This document shows, in pieces, positions 52,537 to 62,071 of a DNA stretch of 64,000 nt (positions are counted from its first letter, which is position 1; every line of letters begins with the position of its first letter). The notes under the pieces were generated by a model that did not search any database, was not told the DNA's origin, and was given only the letters and a program-made list of their open reading frames with translations. The position numbers were made by a program, and so were the translations under genes. The DNA is from Xanthobacteraceae bacterium (GTDB lineage Bacteria > Pseudomonadota > Alphaproteobacteria > Rhizobiales > Xanthobacteraceae): NCBI GenBank assembly GCA_019746355.1, contig JAIESC010000240.1:12157-76156 (forward strand). Reading direction: 5' to 3'.

Positions 52537-53949
52537 TCAGGTCCGCTTGTACACGTCCTCGATGCGGACGATGTCGTCCTCGCCGAGATAGCTCCCCGTC
52601 TGCACCTCGATCAGCTCCAGCGGGATCTTGCCGCGGTTGGCGAGCCGGTGCACCGCGCCGATCGGAATGTAGATCGACTCGTTCTCGTGCACGTCCATGA
52701 CCTCGGTGCCGATGGTGACCTCGGCGGTGCCGCGCACCACCACCCAGTGCTCGGCGCGGTGATGGTGCTTCTGCAGCGACAGCATGCCGCCCGGATGCAC
52801 GACGATGCGCTTGACCTGGAACCGCTCGCCCCGGTCGATCGAGTCGTAATAGCCCCAGGGCCGGTGGCCGCGGCGATGGTCGGTGGCCTCCGGCCGCTTC
52901 GCGCTCTTGAGCTTGGCCACGAGCTCACGCACCTCCTGCGATCGCTCGCGCGGCACCACCAGCACCGCGTCGGGCGTCGAGACCACGACCAGATCGTCGA
53001 CGCCGACCACCGCGGTGAGCCGGTCGGCGGAATGGATGACGCAGTTGTGCGCGTCCTCGGTGACGACCGTGCCCTGGACCGCGTTGCCGAGCTTGTCGCG
53101 CTCCGCGATGTCGAGGATCGCGTCCCACGAGCCGATGTCCGACCAGCCGAAGTTGCCGGCGACCACGGCGGCGCGGTCCGTCTTCTCCATCACCGCATAG
53201 TCGATCGACTTCTGCGGCGCGCTGCCGAACGCCTCGGTGTCGAGCCGCAGGAACTGCAGGTCGGTTTGCGCCCTGGCGACCGACCGTTCGGCGGCCGATG
53301 CCATCGACGGCTCGAACCGCTCCAGCTCCTTCAGCAGCACGTCGGCGCGGAACAGGAAGTTTCCCGAGTTCCACAGATAGCCCTCGGCGACGTAGCGGCT
53401 CGCGGTATCGGCATTGGGCTTCTCGACGAAGGCTTCGACCGCGAACACCTCGCCGCCGCCGATGCCCGCGCCGCGGCGGATGTAGCCGTAGCTGGTCTTG
53501 GGCGTGTTCGGGGTGATGCCGAAGGTGACGATCTTGCCCGCCTCGGCGGCCTTCAGCCCGGCGAGGCAGGTCGCGCGGAATTCCTCCACGTCGAGGATGA
53601 TGTGGTCGGCGGCGAGCGCCAGAACGACGGCATCCGGATTCTGGCTCCTCGCCAGCGCCGCGGCGGCGGCCAGCGCCGGGCCGGAATCGCGCCGCATCGG
53701 CTCGATCACCACCATGGCATCGATCCCCAGGTCCTCGGCCTGCCGCCGCGCGAAGAAGCGGAAATCCGCGCCGGTGATGACGATCGGCGGGCCGAACAGC
53801 TTGTCGTCCGCGACCCGCAGCAGCGTCTCCTGATAGGTCGAGCGCTCGCCCACCAGCGGCAGAAACTGCTTCGGCAGCGCGTCGCGCGACACCGGCCAAA
53901 GCCGGGTCCCGGCGCCGCCGGCGAGCAAAACGGGAACGATCTTGGTCAT
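52537..53949 (-). CDS. manC: Mannose-1-phosphate guanylyltransferase/mannose-6-phosphate isomerase
   Basis: The protein has 470 residues, the usual length of the bifunctional type II enzyme. The N-terminal pyrophosphorylase loop is VLLAGGAGTRLWPVSRDALPKQF; the C-terminal cupin (about 355-465) has GYYDSIDRGERFQVKRI and QKHHHRAEHWVVVRGTAEV, with the zinc-binding His/Glu set. It makes GDP-mannose, a donor or a precursor for GDP-fucose and GDP-rhamnose. Divergent from murJ. Confidence 0.95.
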   Translation of the reverse strand: MTKIVPVLLAGGAGTRLWPVSRDALPKQFLPLVGERSTYQETLLRVADDKLFGPPIVITGADFRFFARRQAEDLGIDAMVVIEPMRRDSGPALAAAAALARSQNPDAVVLALAADHIILDVEEFRATCLAGLKAAEAGKIVTFGITPNTPKTSYGYIRRGAGIGGGEVFAVEAFVEKPNADTASRYVAEGYLWNSGNFLFRADVLLKELERFEPSMASAAERSVARAQTDLQFLRLDTEAFGSAPQKSIDYAVMEKTDRAAVVAGNFGWSDIGSWDAILDIAERDKLGNAVQGTVVTEDAHNCVIHSADRLTAVVGVDDLVVVSTPDAVLVVPRERSQEVRELVAKLKSAKRPEATDHRRGHRPWGYYDSIDRGERFQVKRIVVHPGGMLSLQKHHHRAEHWVVVRGTAEVTIGTEVMDVHENESIYIPIGAVHRLANRGKIPLELIEVQTGSYLGEDDIVRIEDVYKRT

Positions 53950-54050
53950 GCGGGCGGCACTATTCCAAAAACCGTCCGTGATAGCCAGACTGTCGCAGCC
54001 GGCGCGCGAGTCGCTTCCGGTGAAACGATGAGGACACCGGCCCGTTAAGC

Positions 54051-55613
54051 ATGATTGACCGCATCCTGACCGTCGGCGGCATTACGCTCGTCTCGCGCGT
54101 GACCGGTTTCGCACGCGACATCATGCTGGCGGCGATCCTGGGGGCGGGCCCGGTGGCGGACGCGTTTTTCGTGGCGCTTCGGCTGCCGAACCACTTCCGC
54201 GCGATTTTCGCCGAGGGTGCGTTCAACTCGGCGTTCATCCCGGCCTATGCCCGCGTCCGGGGCTCGGATGGCGCGGCCGCCGCGAAACTGTTCGCCGACC
54301 GGGTGTTCGTGCTGCTGCTGGCGAGCCAGGTCGTGCTGCTGGCGGCGGCGCTGCTGTTCACGCCTGCGGTCATCGACCTGCTTGCCCCGGGCTTCGGCAA
54401 GGATCCGGCGCGCTTTGCGCTCGCCGTGGACCTCACCCGCATCACGTTTCCCTATCTGCTGCTGATCAGCCTCGTCACGCTCTACAGCGGCATTCTCAAC
54501 GCCCTCGACCGGTTCGCGACGGCGGCCGCCGCACCGATCCTGCTCAACCTGTCGATGATGATGGCGCTGGCGCTCGCGGCCTTCTTCCCGACCGCGGGGC
54601 ATGCCGCCGCCTGGGGCGTGCTGATCGCCGGCATCCTCGAATTCCTCCTGGTTGCCGGCGACGTCGCGCGGCAGGGCGTGCTGCCGCGCTTCTGCTGGCC
54701 GAAATTCGACACCGACGTCAAAACCTTCCTCAAGCGCTTTGGGCCTGCCACCGTCGGCTCGGCGGAAACCCAGATTGCGCTGTTCGCCGACACCATCATC
54801 GCGAGCTTTCTGGTCGCCGGATCGCTCTCCGCGCTCTACTACGCGGACCGCCTCAACCAGTTGCCGATCGGCGTGATCGGCATCGCCGCCGGCACCGTGC
54901 TGCTGCCGGAGATGGCGCGGCGGATCACGGCCGGCGACGAAAGCGGCGCGAAGCACGCGCAGAACCGGGCGGTGGAATTCACCCTGGTGCTGGCGGTGCC
55001 GTGTCTCGTCGCCTTTATCATGGTGCCGGAACTGATCATGCGCGCCCTGTTCGGCCGCGGTGCGTTCACGGCGGCAAATGCGGCGGCCGCAGGGGCAACG
55101 CTCACCGCCTATGCGGTCGGTCTCTTGCCGTTTGTGCTGATGCGGAGCGCCACGACGACATTCCTCGCGCGCGGCGACACGATAACGCCGGTCAAGGCGC
55201 TGTTTGTCGCCGTCGCCGTCAACGTGGCGCTGAAGGTCGTGTTGATGGGCTCCTATGCGCAGGTTGGGCTCGCGATTGCGACCTCGATCGGCGCCTGGGT
55301 CAATCTGTTGCTGCTGGTCTGGTTCGCTTTCCGGAAGAACCTGATCGTGATCGATGCGGGGCTGCGTCAGGCCGTGCTGAAGCTTGCCGGGGCGGCTGTT
55401 GCGCTGGCCGCGGCGATATGGGCCGCTGAATGGACCGTGTTCCGCGTCATACCCGCCGGCACCTCGTTCCGCGACGAGATCGCTCTCGCGGTCGTGGTGC
55501 TTGGCAGCGCCGCGGTCTATGGCGGAATGATTGCGGTCCTGTTCGGGCGGCAGTTGTTGACGGCGCTCCGCCGCCGCGGCGGAGCGGCAACGCCGCCGCC
55601 GACCATCGACTGA
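54051..55613 (+). CDS. murJ: Lipid II flippase MurJ
   Basis: The protein has 520 residues and 14 predicted helices of the MOP superfamily. The N-terminal ITLVSRVTGFARDIMLAAILGAGPVADAFFVALRLPN block with the essential Arg/Asp pattern and the FAEGAFNSAFIPAY run are characteristic of MurJ. Essential role: flipping undecaprenyl-pyrophosphate-linked peptidoglycan precursor. It is usually chromosomal core, so this part of the window borders the core genome, although an added role in this glycan locus cannot be excluded. Confidence 0.92.
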   Translation: MIDRILTVGGITLVSRVTGFARDIMLAAILGAGPVADAFFVALRLPNHFRAIFAEGAFNSAFIPAYARVRGSDGAAAAKLFADRVFVLLLASQVVLLAAALLFTPAVIDLLAPGFGKDPARFALAVDLTRITFPYLLLISLVTLYSGILNALDRFATAAAAPILLNLSMMMALALAAFFPTAGHAAAWGVLIAGILEFLLVAGDVARQGVLPRFCWPKFDTDVKTFLKRFGPATVGSAETQIALFADTIIASFLVAGSLSALYYADRLNQLPIGVIGIAAGTVLLPEMARRITAGDESGAKHAQNRAVEFTLVLAVPCLVAFIMVPELIMRALFGRGAFTAANAAAAGATLTAYAVGLLPFVLMRSATTTFLARGDTITPVKALFVAVAVNVALKVVLMGSYAQVGLAIATSIGAWVNLLLLVWFAFRKNLIVIDAGLRQAVLKLAGAAVALAAAIWAAEWTVFRVIPAGTSFRDEIALAVVVLGSAAVYGGMIAVLFGRQLLTALRRRGGAATPPPTID

Positions 55614-55616
55614 CCC

Positions 55617-56885
55617 TCACAGCACCCGCGGCACCGGCAGCGGCGTCAGCAGCATGCCCTTGTAGCCTTTGGCGCGCAGCTTCGGCGCCAACTCGTCGGC
55701 GATGTGCCAGGAGAAGATGACGGCGCATTCCGGCTGGTCGGCGAGCATCCGGCTCTCTTCCACCACCGGAATGAGCGTTCCCGGCATGCACTTGCCGATC
55801 TTCAGCGAGCCCTCGATCTCGCAGACATAGTCGATGATCGCCTCGTCCAGGCCGACGTAATTCACCAGCGTCGAGGCGCGTGACGGCGCACTGATGCCGA
55901 CGATGCGCCCGCCCTTTTCCTTGATGTCACGAACCAGCGCATGCAGCCGCAGCTTGGTCAGCATCACCTCGTTGCGGAAGGTGGCGAGGCGCTTGCGCAT
56001 GGCGTCGCCATGCGGCTCGGCGTCGATCATCTGCTTGACGCTCGGCTGCACCGGGCGGGCGCCCTTGCGCGCGGCGTAAACGCGGATCGAGCCGCCGTGG
56101 CTCGGGATCGGACGGGCGTGGAACACCTCGAGCCCGTGCATCTCCAGAAGATGCTTGAGGCTGCCGACCGAGTAGTAGCGCAGGTGCTCGTGATAGATCG
56201 TGTCGTATTGCAGGCGGTCGAGCAGGCCGATCAGGTAGTGCGACTCCGAGACGAACACGCCGTCTGGCGCGAGCATCTCGAGGATGCCGTCGACGATGGC
56301 GTGCACGTCCTCGATATGGGCAAAGCAATTGGCGGCGGTGACGACCTTCGCCGCGCCGTGCTTGGCCTTCACCTCGCGCGCCACCTCCTTGCCGAAGTAG
56401 CGCTGGATGGTCGGAATGCCGCGCGCATTGGCGATCTTCGACACGTCGGTCGGCTCGATGCCGAGGATGCGGTGGCCGCCCTTCTGGAAGTTCGCAATCA
56501 GCGTGCCGTCGTTCGAGCCGATGTCGATGCAGAGATTGTCCTTGGTCAGGCCGAGCATCTTCGAGGACTCGGCATAGAGCTCGGCGAAGTTGTCGCGCAG
56601 CACCTTGGTCATACCGCTGGTGTAGGGATATTCCGGCGGGAAGATGATCACTGGATCGACCGCAAGGCCGAGCTGCACCAGCTCGCAGCCGGGACAGTAG
56701 AGCAGGTTGGTCGGGAACCAGGGCAGTTGCCGCTGCACCTCGCCGACCGGGACCATCTGGTTCACCGGCGGCATGTAGCCGAGCGACAGCACGGTCTCGA
56801 GCTTCTCGGAGCCGCAGACCTGGCAGCACTCGACCGGGACACTGCCACCGGTGCCGGCAGCGCGGGCAACTTTTTTCGGAAACAC
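55617..56885 (-). CDS. NDP-hexose C-methyltransferase (zinc-binding, TylCIII/NovU-like)
   Basis: The protein has 422 residues from GTG at 56885, with GAGGG about 12 bp upstream. An N-terminal zinc finger has C21-x2-C24 and C64-x2-C67 pairs, followed by SAM motif IDIGSNDGTL (residues 121-130) and a C-terminal methyltransferase-14-like domain (GRIVGISAPSRASTLVNYVG). This layout is that of deoxysugar 3-C-methyltransferases, which make branched sugars. The 30-bp repeat at 56911-56940 is immediately upstream. Confidence 0.85.
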   Translation of the reverse strand: MFPKKVARAAGTGGSVPVECCQVCGSEKLETVLSLGYMPPVNQMVPVGEVQRQLPWFPTNLLYCPGCELVQLGLAVDPVIIFPPEYPYTSGMTKVLRDNFAELYAESSKMLGLTKDNLCIDIGSNDGTLIANFQKGGHRILGIEPTDVSKIANARGIPTIQRYFGKEVAREVKAKHGAAKVVTAANCFAHIEDVHAIVDGILEMLAPDGVFVSESHYLIGLLDRLQYDTIYHEHLRYYSVGSLKHLLEMHGLEVFHARPIPSHGGSIRVYAARKGARPVQPSVKQMIDAEPHGDAMRKRLATFRNEVMLTKLRLHALVRDIKEKGGRIVGISAPSRASTLVNYVGLDEAIIDYVCEIEGSLKIGKCMPGTLIPVVEESRMLADQPECAVIFSWHIADELAPKLRAKGYKGMLLTPLPVPRVL

Positions 56886-56905
56886 GCGGAAAGGCCCTCA
56901 ATCCT

Positions 56906-57303
56906 GTAGAGTGGGCCAAGGCGCGAAGCGCCGTGCCCACCTGGACGTACACGGCGTTGATGCTACGGATCAGGCTTTCGTGGCGCGCGAGCTCGATCAG
57001 CTTCGGGCTGATATCGAGCCCGGTGCAGCGGCATCCGTGCTGCCGCAGCAGGCCGCTGAACACGCCCGACCCGCAGCCCAGGTCGGCCACCCGGGCACCC
57101 GGGGCAAACCGGCCGAGCCTGGCGACCGTCTGGATCAGGCGGGCGCTGCTTTCCGACTCGAACACGTCATAGGGGTCGGCCGCTGCGTGGTTGTCGAAAA
57201 ATGCGATTTCCTTGCCCTTGTCCTGGTCGATGGCCCGGCCTGCGGCCTCGTCCGCCGCCCGGACCGGCGCCTGCTGCGGTTGCTGGGTGGACGCAGGGGG
57301 CAT
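56906..57303 (-). pseudogene. Truncated class I methyltransferase
   Basis: From ATG at 57303 the frame gives VADLGCGSGVFSGLLRQHG, a good SAM motif I, then LDISPKLIELARHESL, and there the methyltransferase pattern stops. The remaining sequence before the palindromic repeat at 56911-56940 and beyond has no methyltransferase features and runs on in an unused frame of the next gene. About 130 residues remain where a class I fold needs roughly 200 or more. Truncation at or near the repeat is the simplest reading. Confidence 0.65.
56911..56940. repeat. REP-like palindrome
   Basis: GTGGGC-CAA-GGCGC-GAA-GCGCC-GT-GCCCAC is a two-part perfect stem with small internal loops. I recognise this form as a frequent intergenic palindrome of Bradyrhizobium and relatives; this is from memory and unverified. 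It lies between the truncated methyltransferase and the C-methyltransferase start. Confidence 0.6.
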
Positions 57304-57491
57304 CGGGTCGATTTGCTAACACGGACCTTTCCGGCCGGGCAAAGTCGGGTTGGCCATCCAGCAACCCTGAATAGAAAAATTCTCGGAAAAACAGTCCTTG
57401 AACGGCCGTAACCAAGCGCCAGTTAGGGACAATCGGGGTCGAGGGGTATACCGCATTGCAACATGATCGATTTGCTGGCAGCACAGCCGCC

Positions 57492-58670
57492 ATGACGATG
57501 CGATTCCGTATCCGGCTGGCGAGTGCCCTGGCGCCGCTCGCCGTGGCGCTTGCCGCCTGTGGCCAGTCCCAGCAGCCCGCCGCACCGCCGCCGCCGACCG
57601 TGACGGTGGCGAAGCCGGCTCAGCGAACCGTGACCGACCTCGACGAGTATGTCGGGCGGTTCGTCGCGATCGACTCGGTCGAGATCCGCGCCCGCGTTTC
57701 CGGCTACCTCGACCAGGTGCATTTCCGCGACGGTCAGATGGTCAAGCAGGGTGACCTGCTGTTCAGCATCGACAAGCGGCCGTTCGAGAACATGCTCGCC
57801 CAGACGCGCGGCACACTCGCTCAAGCTAAAGCCAATCTTGCCTTCACCGAAGCCGACCTGGAGCGGGCCCGCCAACTCGTGCGCGAGCGCACCATCACCG
57901 AGCAGGCCTTCGACCAGCGCACGCAGGCGTTCCGCAGTGCGCAGGCGTCGGTTGCCGCGAACGAGGCGCTGGTCCGTCAGGCGGCGCTTGACGTGGAGTT
58001 CACCGAGCTGCGCGCGCCGGTCGCGGGTCGCATCGGCGACCGGCGCGTGTCGCCCGGCAATCTCGTTGCCGGCGGTTCGATCCCGACCACGACGCTGCTC
58101 GCGACCATCGTGTCGCTTGATCCGATCCGTTTTGAGTTCACCATGGATGAGGCCTCGTATCTGCGTTACGAGCGCCTGGCTCAGAACAGCAAGGAGGTCA
58201 CCGGGCGCGAGGCCAACGTCAAAGTTGGATTGAAGCTGCTCGACGAGAAAGGCTTCGAGCGCACCGGCAACCTGGATTTCGTCGACAACGTCATCGAGCG
58301 GTCGTCGGGCACGATCCGCGGCCGCGCCGTGTTCGCGAACCCGACCGGCGTGCTGACGCCCGGGATGTTCGGCCGCATCCGCGTCCCGGGCTCCGCGTCC
58401 TACAATGCGCTGCTGGTGCCCGATGCCGCGGTCGGCACCGAGCAGGTCAGGAAGTTCGTGCTGGTGATCGGCACGGACAACGTCGCCGCCGCGAAGTACG
58501 TCACGCTCGGCGGGCTGACCGAAGACAACCTGCGGATCATCAAGGACGGGCTCGGCCCGGACGACCGTGTCGTGGTCAACGGGCTGATGCGCGTCCGCCC
58601 GGGCCAGAAAGTCACGCCCCAGGAGCAAGGCGCCGCCCCTTCGGCCAGCGGGCCGCAGGCCAAAGGGTAG
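57492..58670 (+). CDS. RND efflux periplasmic adaptor (membrane fusion lipoprotein)
   Basis: The protein has 392 residues from ATG at 57492 (57498 is an alternative). A signal ends in the lipobox VALAACG, giving a lipid anchor. Barrel-sandwich halves are seen as RARVSGYLDQVHFRDGQMVKQGDLLFSID and ELRAPVAGRIGDRRVSPGNLV, flanking a coiled-coil (about residues 100-160). It connects the inner-membrane RND pump with an outer-membrane channel, which is not in the window. It precedes the RND gene by 134 bp that contain a composite repeat. Confidence 0.92.
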   Translation: MTMRFRIRLASALAPLAVALAACGQSQQPAAPPPPTVTVAKPAQRTVTDLDEYVGRFVAIDSVEIRARVSGYLDQVHFRDGQMVKQGDLLFSIDKRPFENMLAQTRGTLAQAKANLAFTEADLERARQLVRERTITEQAFDQRTQAFRSAQASVAANEALVRQAALDVEFTELRAPVAGRIGDRRVSPGNLVAGGSIPTTTLLATIVSLDPIRFEFTMDEASYLRYERLAQNSKEVTGREANVKVGLKLLDEKGFERTGNLDFVDNVIERSSGTIRGRAVFANPTGVLTPGMFGRIRVPGSASYNALLVPDAAVGTEQVRKFVLVIGTDNVAAAKYVTLGGLTEDNLRIIKDGLGPDDRVVVNGLMRVRPGQKVTPQEQGAAPSASGPQAKG

Positions 58671-58718
58671 GGGCATGATCCCGAAAAGTGTGAAGCGTTT
58701 TCGGAAAAGATCATGCCC
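58671..58718. repeat. Palindromic element, first half of a composite repeat
   Basis: GGGCATGATC and inner CCGAAAA pair with TTTTCGG and GATCATGCCC around a short centre. A small echo GGGCATGATGCCC follows at 58725-58737. I recognise the GCATGATC...GATCATGC form as a widespread Rhizobiales intergenic element (from memory). It sits between adaptor and pump genes and, if transcribed, would form a strong hairpin. Confidence 0.65.
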
Positions 58719-58758
58719 AGATAGGGGCATGATGCCCAAACAGGAGAGGGAGCGACGG

Positions 58759-58785
58759 GTCTGATTCAACGAAGTTGAATCAGAC
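58759..58785. repeat. Perfect 12-bp inverted repeat, second half of the composite repeat
   Basis: GTCTGATTCAAC-GAA-GTTGAATCAGAC is a perfect inverted repeat with a 3-nt loop. It ends 19 bp before the chosen RND start and creates an in-frame TTG (58775) that would add ten non-family residues to the pump, a reason to reject that start. Confidence 0.75.
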
Positions 58786-58804
58786 TCGAGCGATCGCAGC
58801 GTCC

Positions 58805-61800
58805 ATGCGTATTTCGCATTTCTTCATCGACCGCCCGATCTTCGCGTCGGTGGTCTCGATTGTGTTCGTGATCCTGGGTGCGGTGGCGTTCACGCGGCTG
58901 CCGGTTGCGCAGTATCCCGACATCGTGCCGCCGGTGATCAACGTGTCCGGCCAGTATCCCGGCGCGAATGCCGAGGTGGTCGCCTCAACCGTGGTCGCTC
59001 CCATTGAGGAGCAGGTCAACGGCGTCGAGAACATGCTCTACATGTCGTCGAATTCGAACGGCGACGGCCGTTTCTCGATCGGCGTCACCTTCGACATCGG
59101 CACCAACCTCGACATTGCCCAGGTGCAGGTGCAGAACCGCGTCGCGACCGCGCTGCCGCGCCTGCCGGCCGACGTCCGCAACATCGGCGTCACCGTCGCC
59201 AAGGCCTCGACCGACCTGATGATGGTCGTCCACGTGCTCTCGCCCGACAAGTCGCGCGACGCGCTGTTCATCTCCAACTACGCGCTGCTCGAGATCAAGG
59301 ATGCGCTGACCCGCGTCGACGGTGTCGGCTCGATCATCGTGTTCGGCAGCCGCGACTATGCGATGCGCGTGTGGCTCGACCCCGCGCGGCTGCAGTCGCT
59401 GAACATGACGGCGACCGACGTCACCCAGGCGCTGCAGGGCCAGAACATTCAGGTTGCCTCGGGCATCCTCAACCAGCCGCCGGTCGACAAGGCCGGCGCC
59501 TTCCAGGTCTCGGTGCAGACGCTCGGGCGCTTGGCCGACCCCGAACAATTTGCCGACATCGTGGTGAAGCAGACCTCGAACGCCGTGGTGCGGCTGAAGG
59601 ATGTCGCGCGGGTGGAGCTCGCCGCCCAGGACTATTCGTCGAACTCCTATCTCAATCTCGATCCGGCGGTCGCCATCGCCGTATTCCAACGCCCGGGCTC
59701 CAACGCGCTCGCCACGGCGCAGGGTATTCGTGAAACCATGAAGGAGGCCGCCAAGCGGTTTCCGTCGGGCATCAAGTACGACATCGTCTACGATCCGACG
59801 ACCTTCATCCAGGAATCGGTCGACGCCGTGATGGAGACGATCCTCGAGGCGATCCTCCTGGTCGTCATCGTCGTCGTTCTGTTTCTGCAAACCTGGCGTG
59901 CCGCCATCATCCCGCTGGTGGCGATCCCGGTATCGCTCATCGGCACCTTCTTCCTGATGGCGATGTTCGGCTTCTCGCTGAACAACCTGTCGCTGTTCGG
60001 CCTGGTATTGGCGGTCGGCATCGTCGTCGACGACGCCATCGTCGTGGTCGAGAACGTCGAGCGCAACATCGCCGCGGGCCTGAGCCCGCGCGACGCGGCG
60101 CGAAAGAGCATGGAGGAGGTCGGCGCGGCGCTGGTGGCGATCGCGCTGGTGCTCTGCGCGGTGTTCATTCCGTCGGCCTTCATCACCGGCATTTCCGGCC
60201 AGTTCTACCGGCAATTCGCCCTGACCATCGCCGGCGCCACCGTGATCTCGCTGATCGTTTCTTTGACGCTGTCGCCGGCGCTCTGCGCCTTGCTGTTGAA
60301 ATCGCACGAGGCGCGCCGCGTGGAGCGCTGGTGGGAGCGTCCGCTGCACCGGTTCTTCGGCTGGTTCAATGTTGGCTTCGACAAGCTTGCCGCGGGCTAC
60401 GGTTGGCTCGCCACGCGCGTGGTGCGCTACGCGGTCATCATGCTGGTCGTCTATGCCGGCGTGATCCTGTTCGGCCTCAACGAATTCGCCAAGACGCCGC
60501 GCGGCTTCATTCCGGCCATGGACCGCGGCTATCTCATCGTCGTCGCGAACCTGCCGCCGGGCGCGTCGCTGGCGCGCACCGACGAGGTGCAGCGCCGCAT
60601 CGTCGACAAGGCGCTGAAGGTGCCCGGCGTGCTTGGCGCCGTGAACATCGTCGGCTTCTCCGGCGCGACCTTCACCAATGCGCCGAACGCCGGCGCAGCC
60701 TTCCTCGTGCTCGACCCGTTCGAGAAGCGCGCCAAGGATCCGAACCAGTCCGCGGCCGCCATCCAGCGCGCGCTGTTCGCCGCATTCGCCGACATCCAGG
60801 AGGCCGGCATCTTCGTGGTCCAGCCGCCGTCGGTGCAGGGCATCGGCAACGCCGGTGGCTTCCGCATGATCGTCGAGGACCGCGGCGGGCGCGGGCCGGG
60901 CGCGCTGCAGGCCGCGACCTATGCCATGATGGGCAAGGCGGCGCAGACGCCGGGGCTCCTGCAGGTGTTCTCGCTGTTCGAGACCTCGACGCCGCAGCTC
61001 TATCTCGACATCGACCGCACCAAGGCGCAGATGCTCGGCATCAACGTCACCGAGGTGTTCCAGGCGCTGCAGATCTATCTCGGCTCGTCCTACGTCAACG
61101 ACTTCAACCTGTTCGGCCGCACCTTCCGCGTGGTCGCCCAGGCCAAGGCCGACGAGCGGATGGACCCCCACGATGTGCTCGCGATCCGGGTGCGCAACTC
61201 GAACGGCGACGCCGTTCCGCTCGGCTCGTTCACGACCGTGCGCAGCATCTCGGGCCCGTATCGCGTGCCGCGCTACAATCTCTACCAGTCGGCCGAGCTC
61301 GACGGCGCCGCCGCCCCGGGCTACAGCCAGGGCCAGGCCATGCAGATCATGGAGAAGCTCGCGGCCGAGACGCTGCCGGACGGCTTCTCCTACGAATGGA
61401 CCACGCTGGCCTACCAGCAGCTTCGCGCCGGCAACACCGCGGTGTTCGCGTTCGTGCTCGCCGTGGTGTTCGTGTTCCTGGTGCTCGCGGCGCAGTTCGA
61501 GAGCCTCACGCTGCCCGTCGCCGTCATCCTGATCGTGCCGATGTGCCTGATCGCCTCGATCGTCGGCGTGGTGCTGCGCGGCCAGGACAACAACATCCTG
61601 ACGCAGGTGGGTTTCATCGTGCTGATCGGGCTTGCCGCCAAGAATGCCATCCTGATCGTCGAGTTTGCCACGCAGCTCGAGGAGCAGGGCCGCGATCGGT
61701 TCGCCGCGGCGATCGAGGCGGCGAAGCTGCGGCTGCGTCCGATCCTGATGACCTCGCTCGCCTTCATCTTCGGCGTGCTGCCGATGGTGTGGGCGGTCGG

Positions 61801-61969
61801 CGCGGGCGCGGAGCTGCGCCAGACGCTCGGCACCGCGGTGTTCTCCGGCATGGTCGGCGTCACCGTGTTCGGCCTGATCTTCACCCCGGTGTTCTACGTG
61901 GTGACGCGCTGGCTTGCCGGCCGTATGTCGCGCCGGCGGGCGGGCGCGGCGGCGCATCCGGCAGAGTGA
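58805..61969 (+). CDS. RND multidrug efflux pump, HAE1 family
   Basis: The protein has 1054 residues, the standard length. It starts MRISHFFIDRPIFASVVSI as AcrB-type pumps do. TM4 carries the proton-relay acidic pair in GLVLAVGIVVDDAIVVVENVERN, and the C-terminal half repeats the 12-helix layout. Inner-membrane proton-driven trimer exporting hydrophobic compounds. It is operonic with the adaptor. Its last 25 codons are duplicated at 62871-62945. Confidence 0.95.
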   Translation: MRISHFFIDRPIFASVVSIVFVILGAVAFTRLPVAQYPDIVPPVINVSGQYPGANAEVVASTVVAPIEEQVNGVENMLYMSSNSNGDGRFSIGVTFDIGTNLDIAQVQVQNRVATALPRLPADVRNIGVTVAKASTDLMMVVHVLSPDKSRDALFISNYALLEIKDALTRVDGVGSIIVFGSRDYAMRVWLDPARLQSLNMTATDVTQALQGQNIQVASGILNQPPVDKAGAFQVSVQTLGRLADPEQFADIVVKQTSNAVVRLKDVARVELAAQDYSSNSYLNLDPAVAIAVFQRPGSNALATAQGIRETMKEAAKRFPSGIKYDIVYDPTTFIQESVDAVMETILEAILLVVIVVVLFLQTWRAAIIPLVAIPVSLIGTFFLMAMFGFSLNNLSLFGLVLAVGIVVDDAIVVVENVERNIAAGLSPRDAARKSMEEVGAALVAIALVLCAVFIPSAFITGISGQFYRQFALTIAGATVISLIVSLTLSPALCALLLKSHEARRVERWWERPLHRFFGWFNVGFDKLAAGYGWLATRVVRYAVIMLVVYAGVILFGLNEFAKTPRGFIPAMDRGYLIVVANLPPGASLARTDEVQRRIVDKALKVPGVLGAVNIVGFSGATFTNAPNAGAAFLVLDPFEKRAKDPNQSAAAIQRALFAAFADIQEAGIFVVQPPSVQGIGNAGGFRMIVEDRGGRGPGALQAATYAMMGKAAQTPGLLQVFSLFETSTPQLYLDIDRTKAQMLGINVTEVFQALQIYLGSSYVNDFNLFGRTFRVVAQAKADERMDPHDVLAIRVRNSNGDAVPLGSFTTVRSISGPYRVPRYNLYQSAELDGAAAPGYSQGQAMQIMEKLAAETLPDGFSYEWTTLAYQQLRAGNTAVFAFVLAVVFVFLVLAAQFESLTLPVAVILIVPMCLIASIVGVVLRGQDNNILTQVGFIVLIGLAAKNAILIVEFATQLEEQGRDRFAAAIEAAKLRLRPILMTSLAFIFGVLPMVWAVGAGAELRQTLGTAVFSGMVGVTVFGLIFTPVFYVVTRWLAGRMSRRRAGAAAHPAE

Positions 61970-62071
61970 CAGAGCTCATCGTTGGCGCCGCCGCTGGCCA
62001 CCCGCTGACAAGGTGCCCATGAATTCGGCGAGCAGACGCGTACGCCTTGCACCATCGAAGCCTGCTGGGCA

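Noticed and set aside
55927..56885. Continuation of the 57303 methyltransferase frame through the C-methyltransferase gene
   Set aside because: After the palindrome the frame is an unused frame of the real gene and has no methyltransferase features; it was not counted as coding.
58775..58804. Upstream TTG start for the RND pump
   Set aside because: The ten added residues come from the inverted repeat; pumps of this family begin at the MRISHFF methionine.
58985..61957. 990-codon open frame on the minus strand opposite the RND pump
   Set aside because: Shadow frame rich in Arg, His, Glu and Gln as expected for the complement of GC-rich codons; the RND gene explains the strand.
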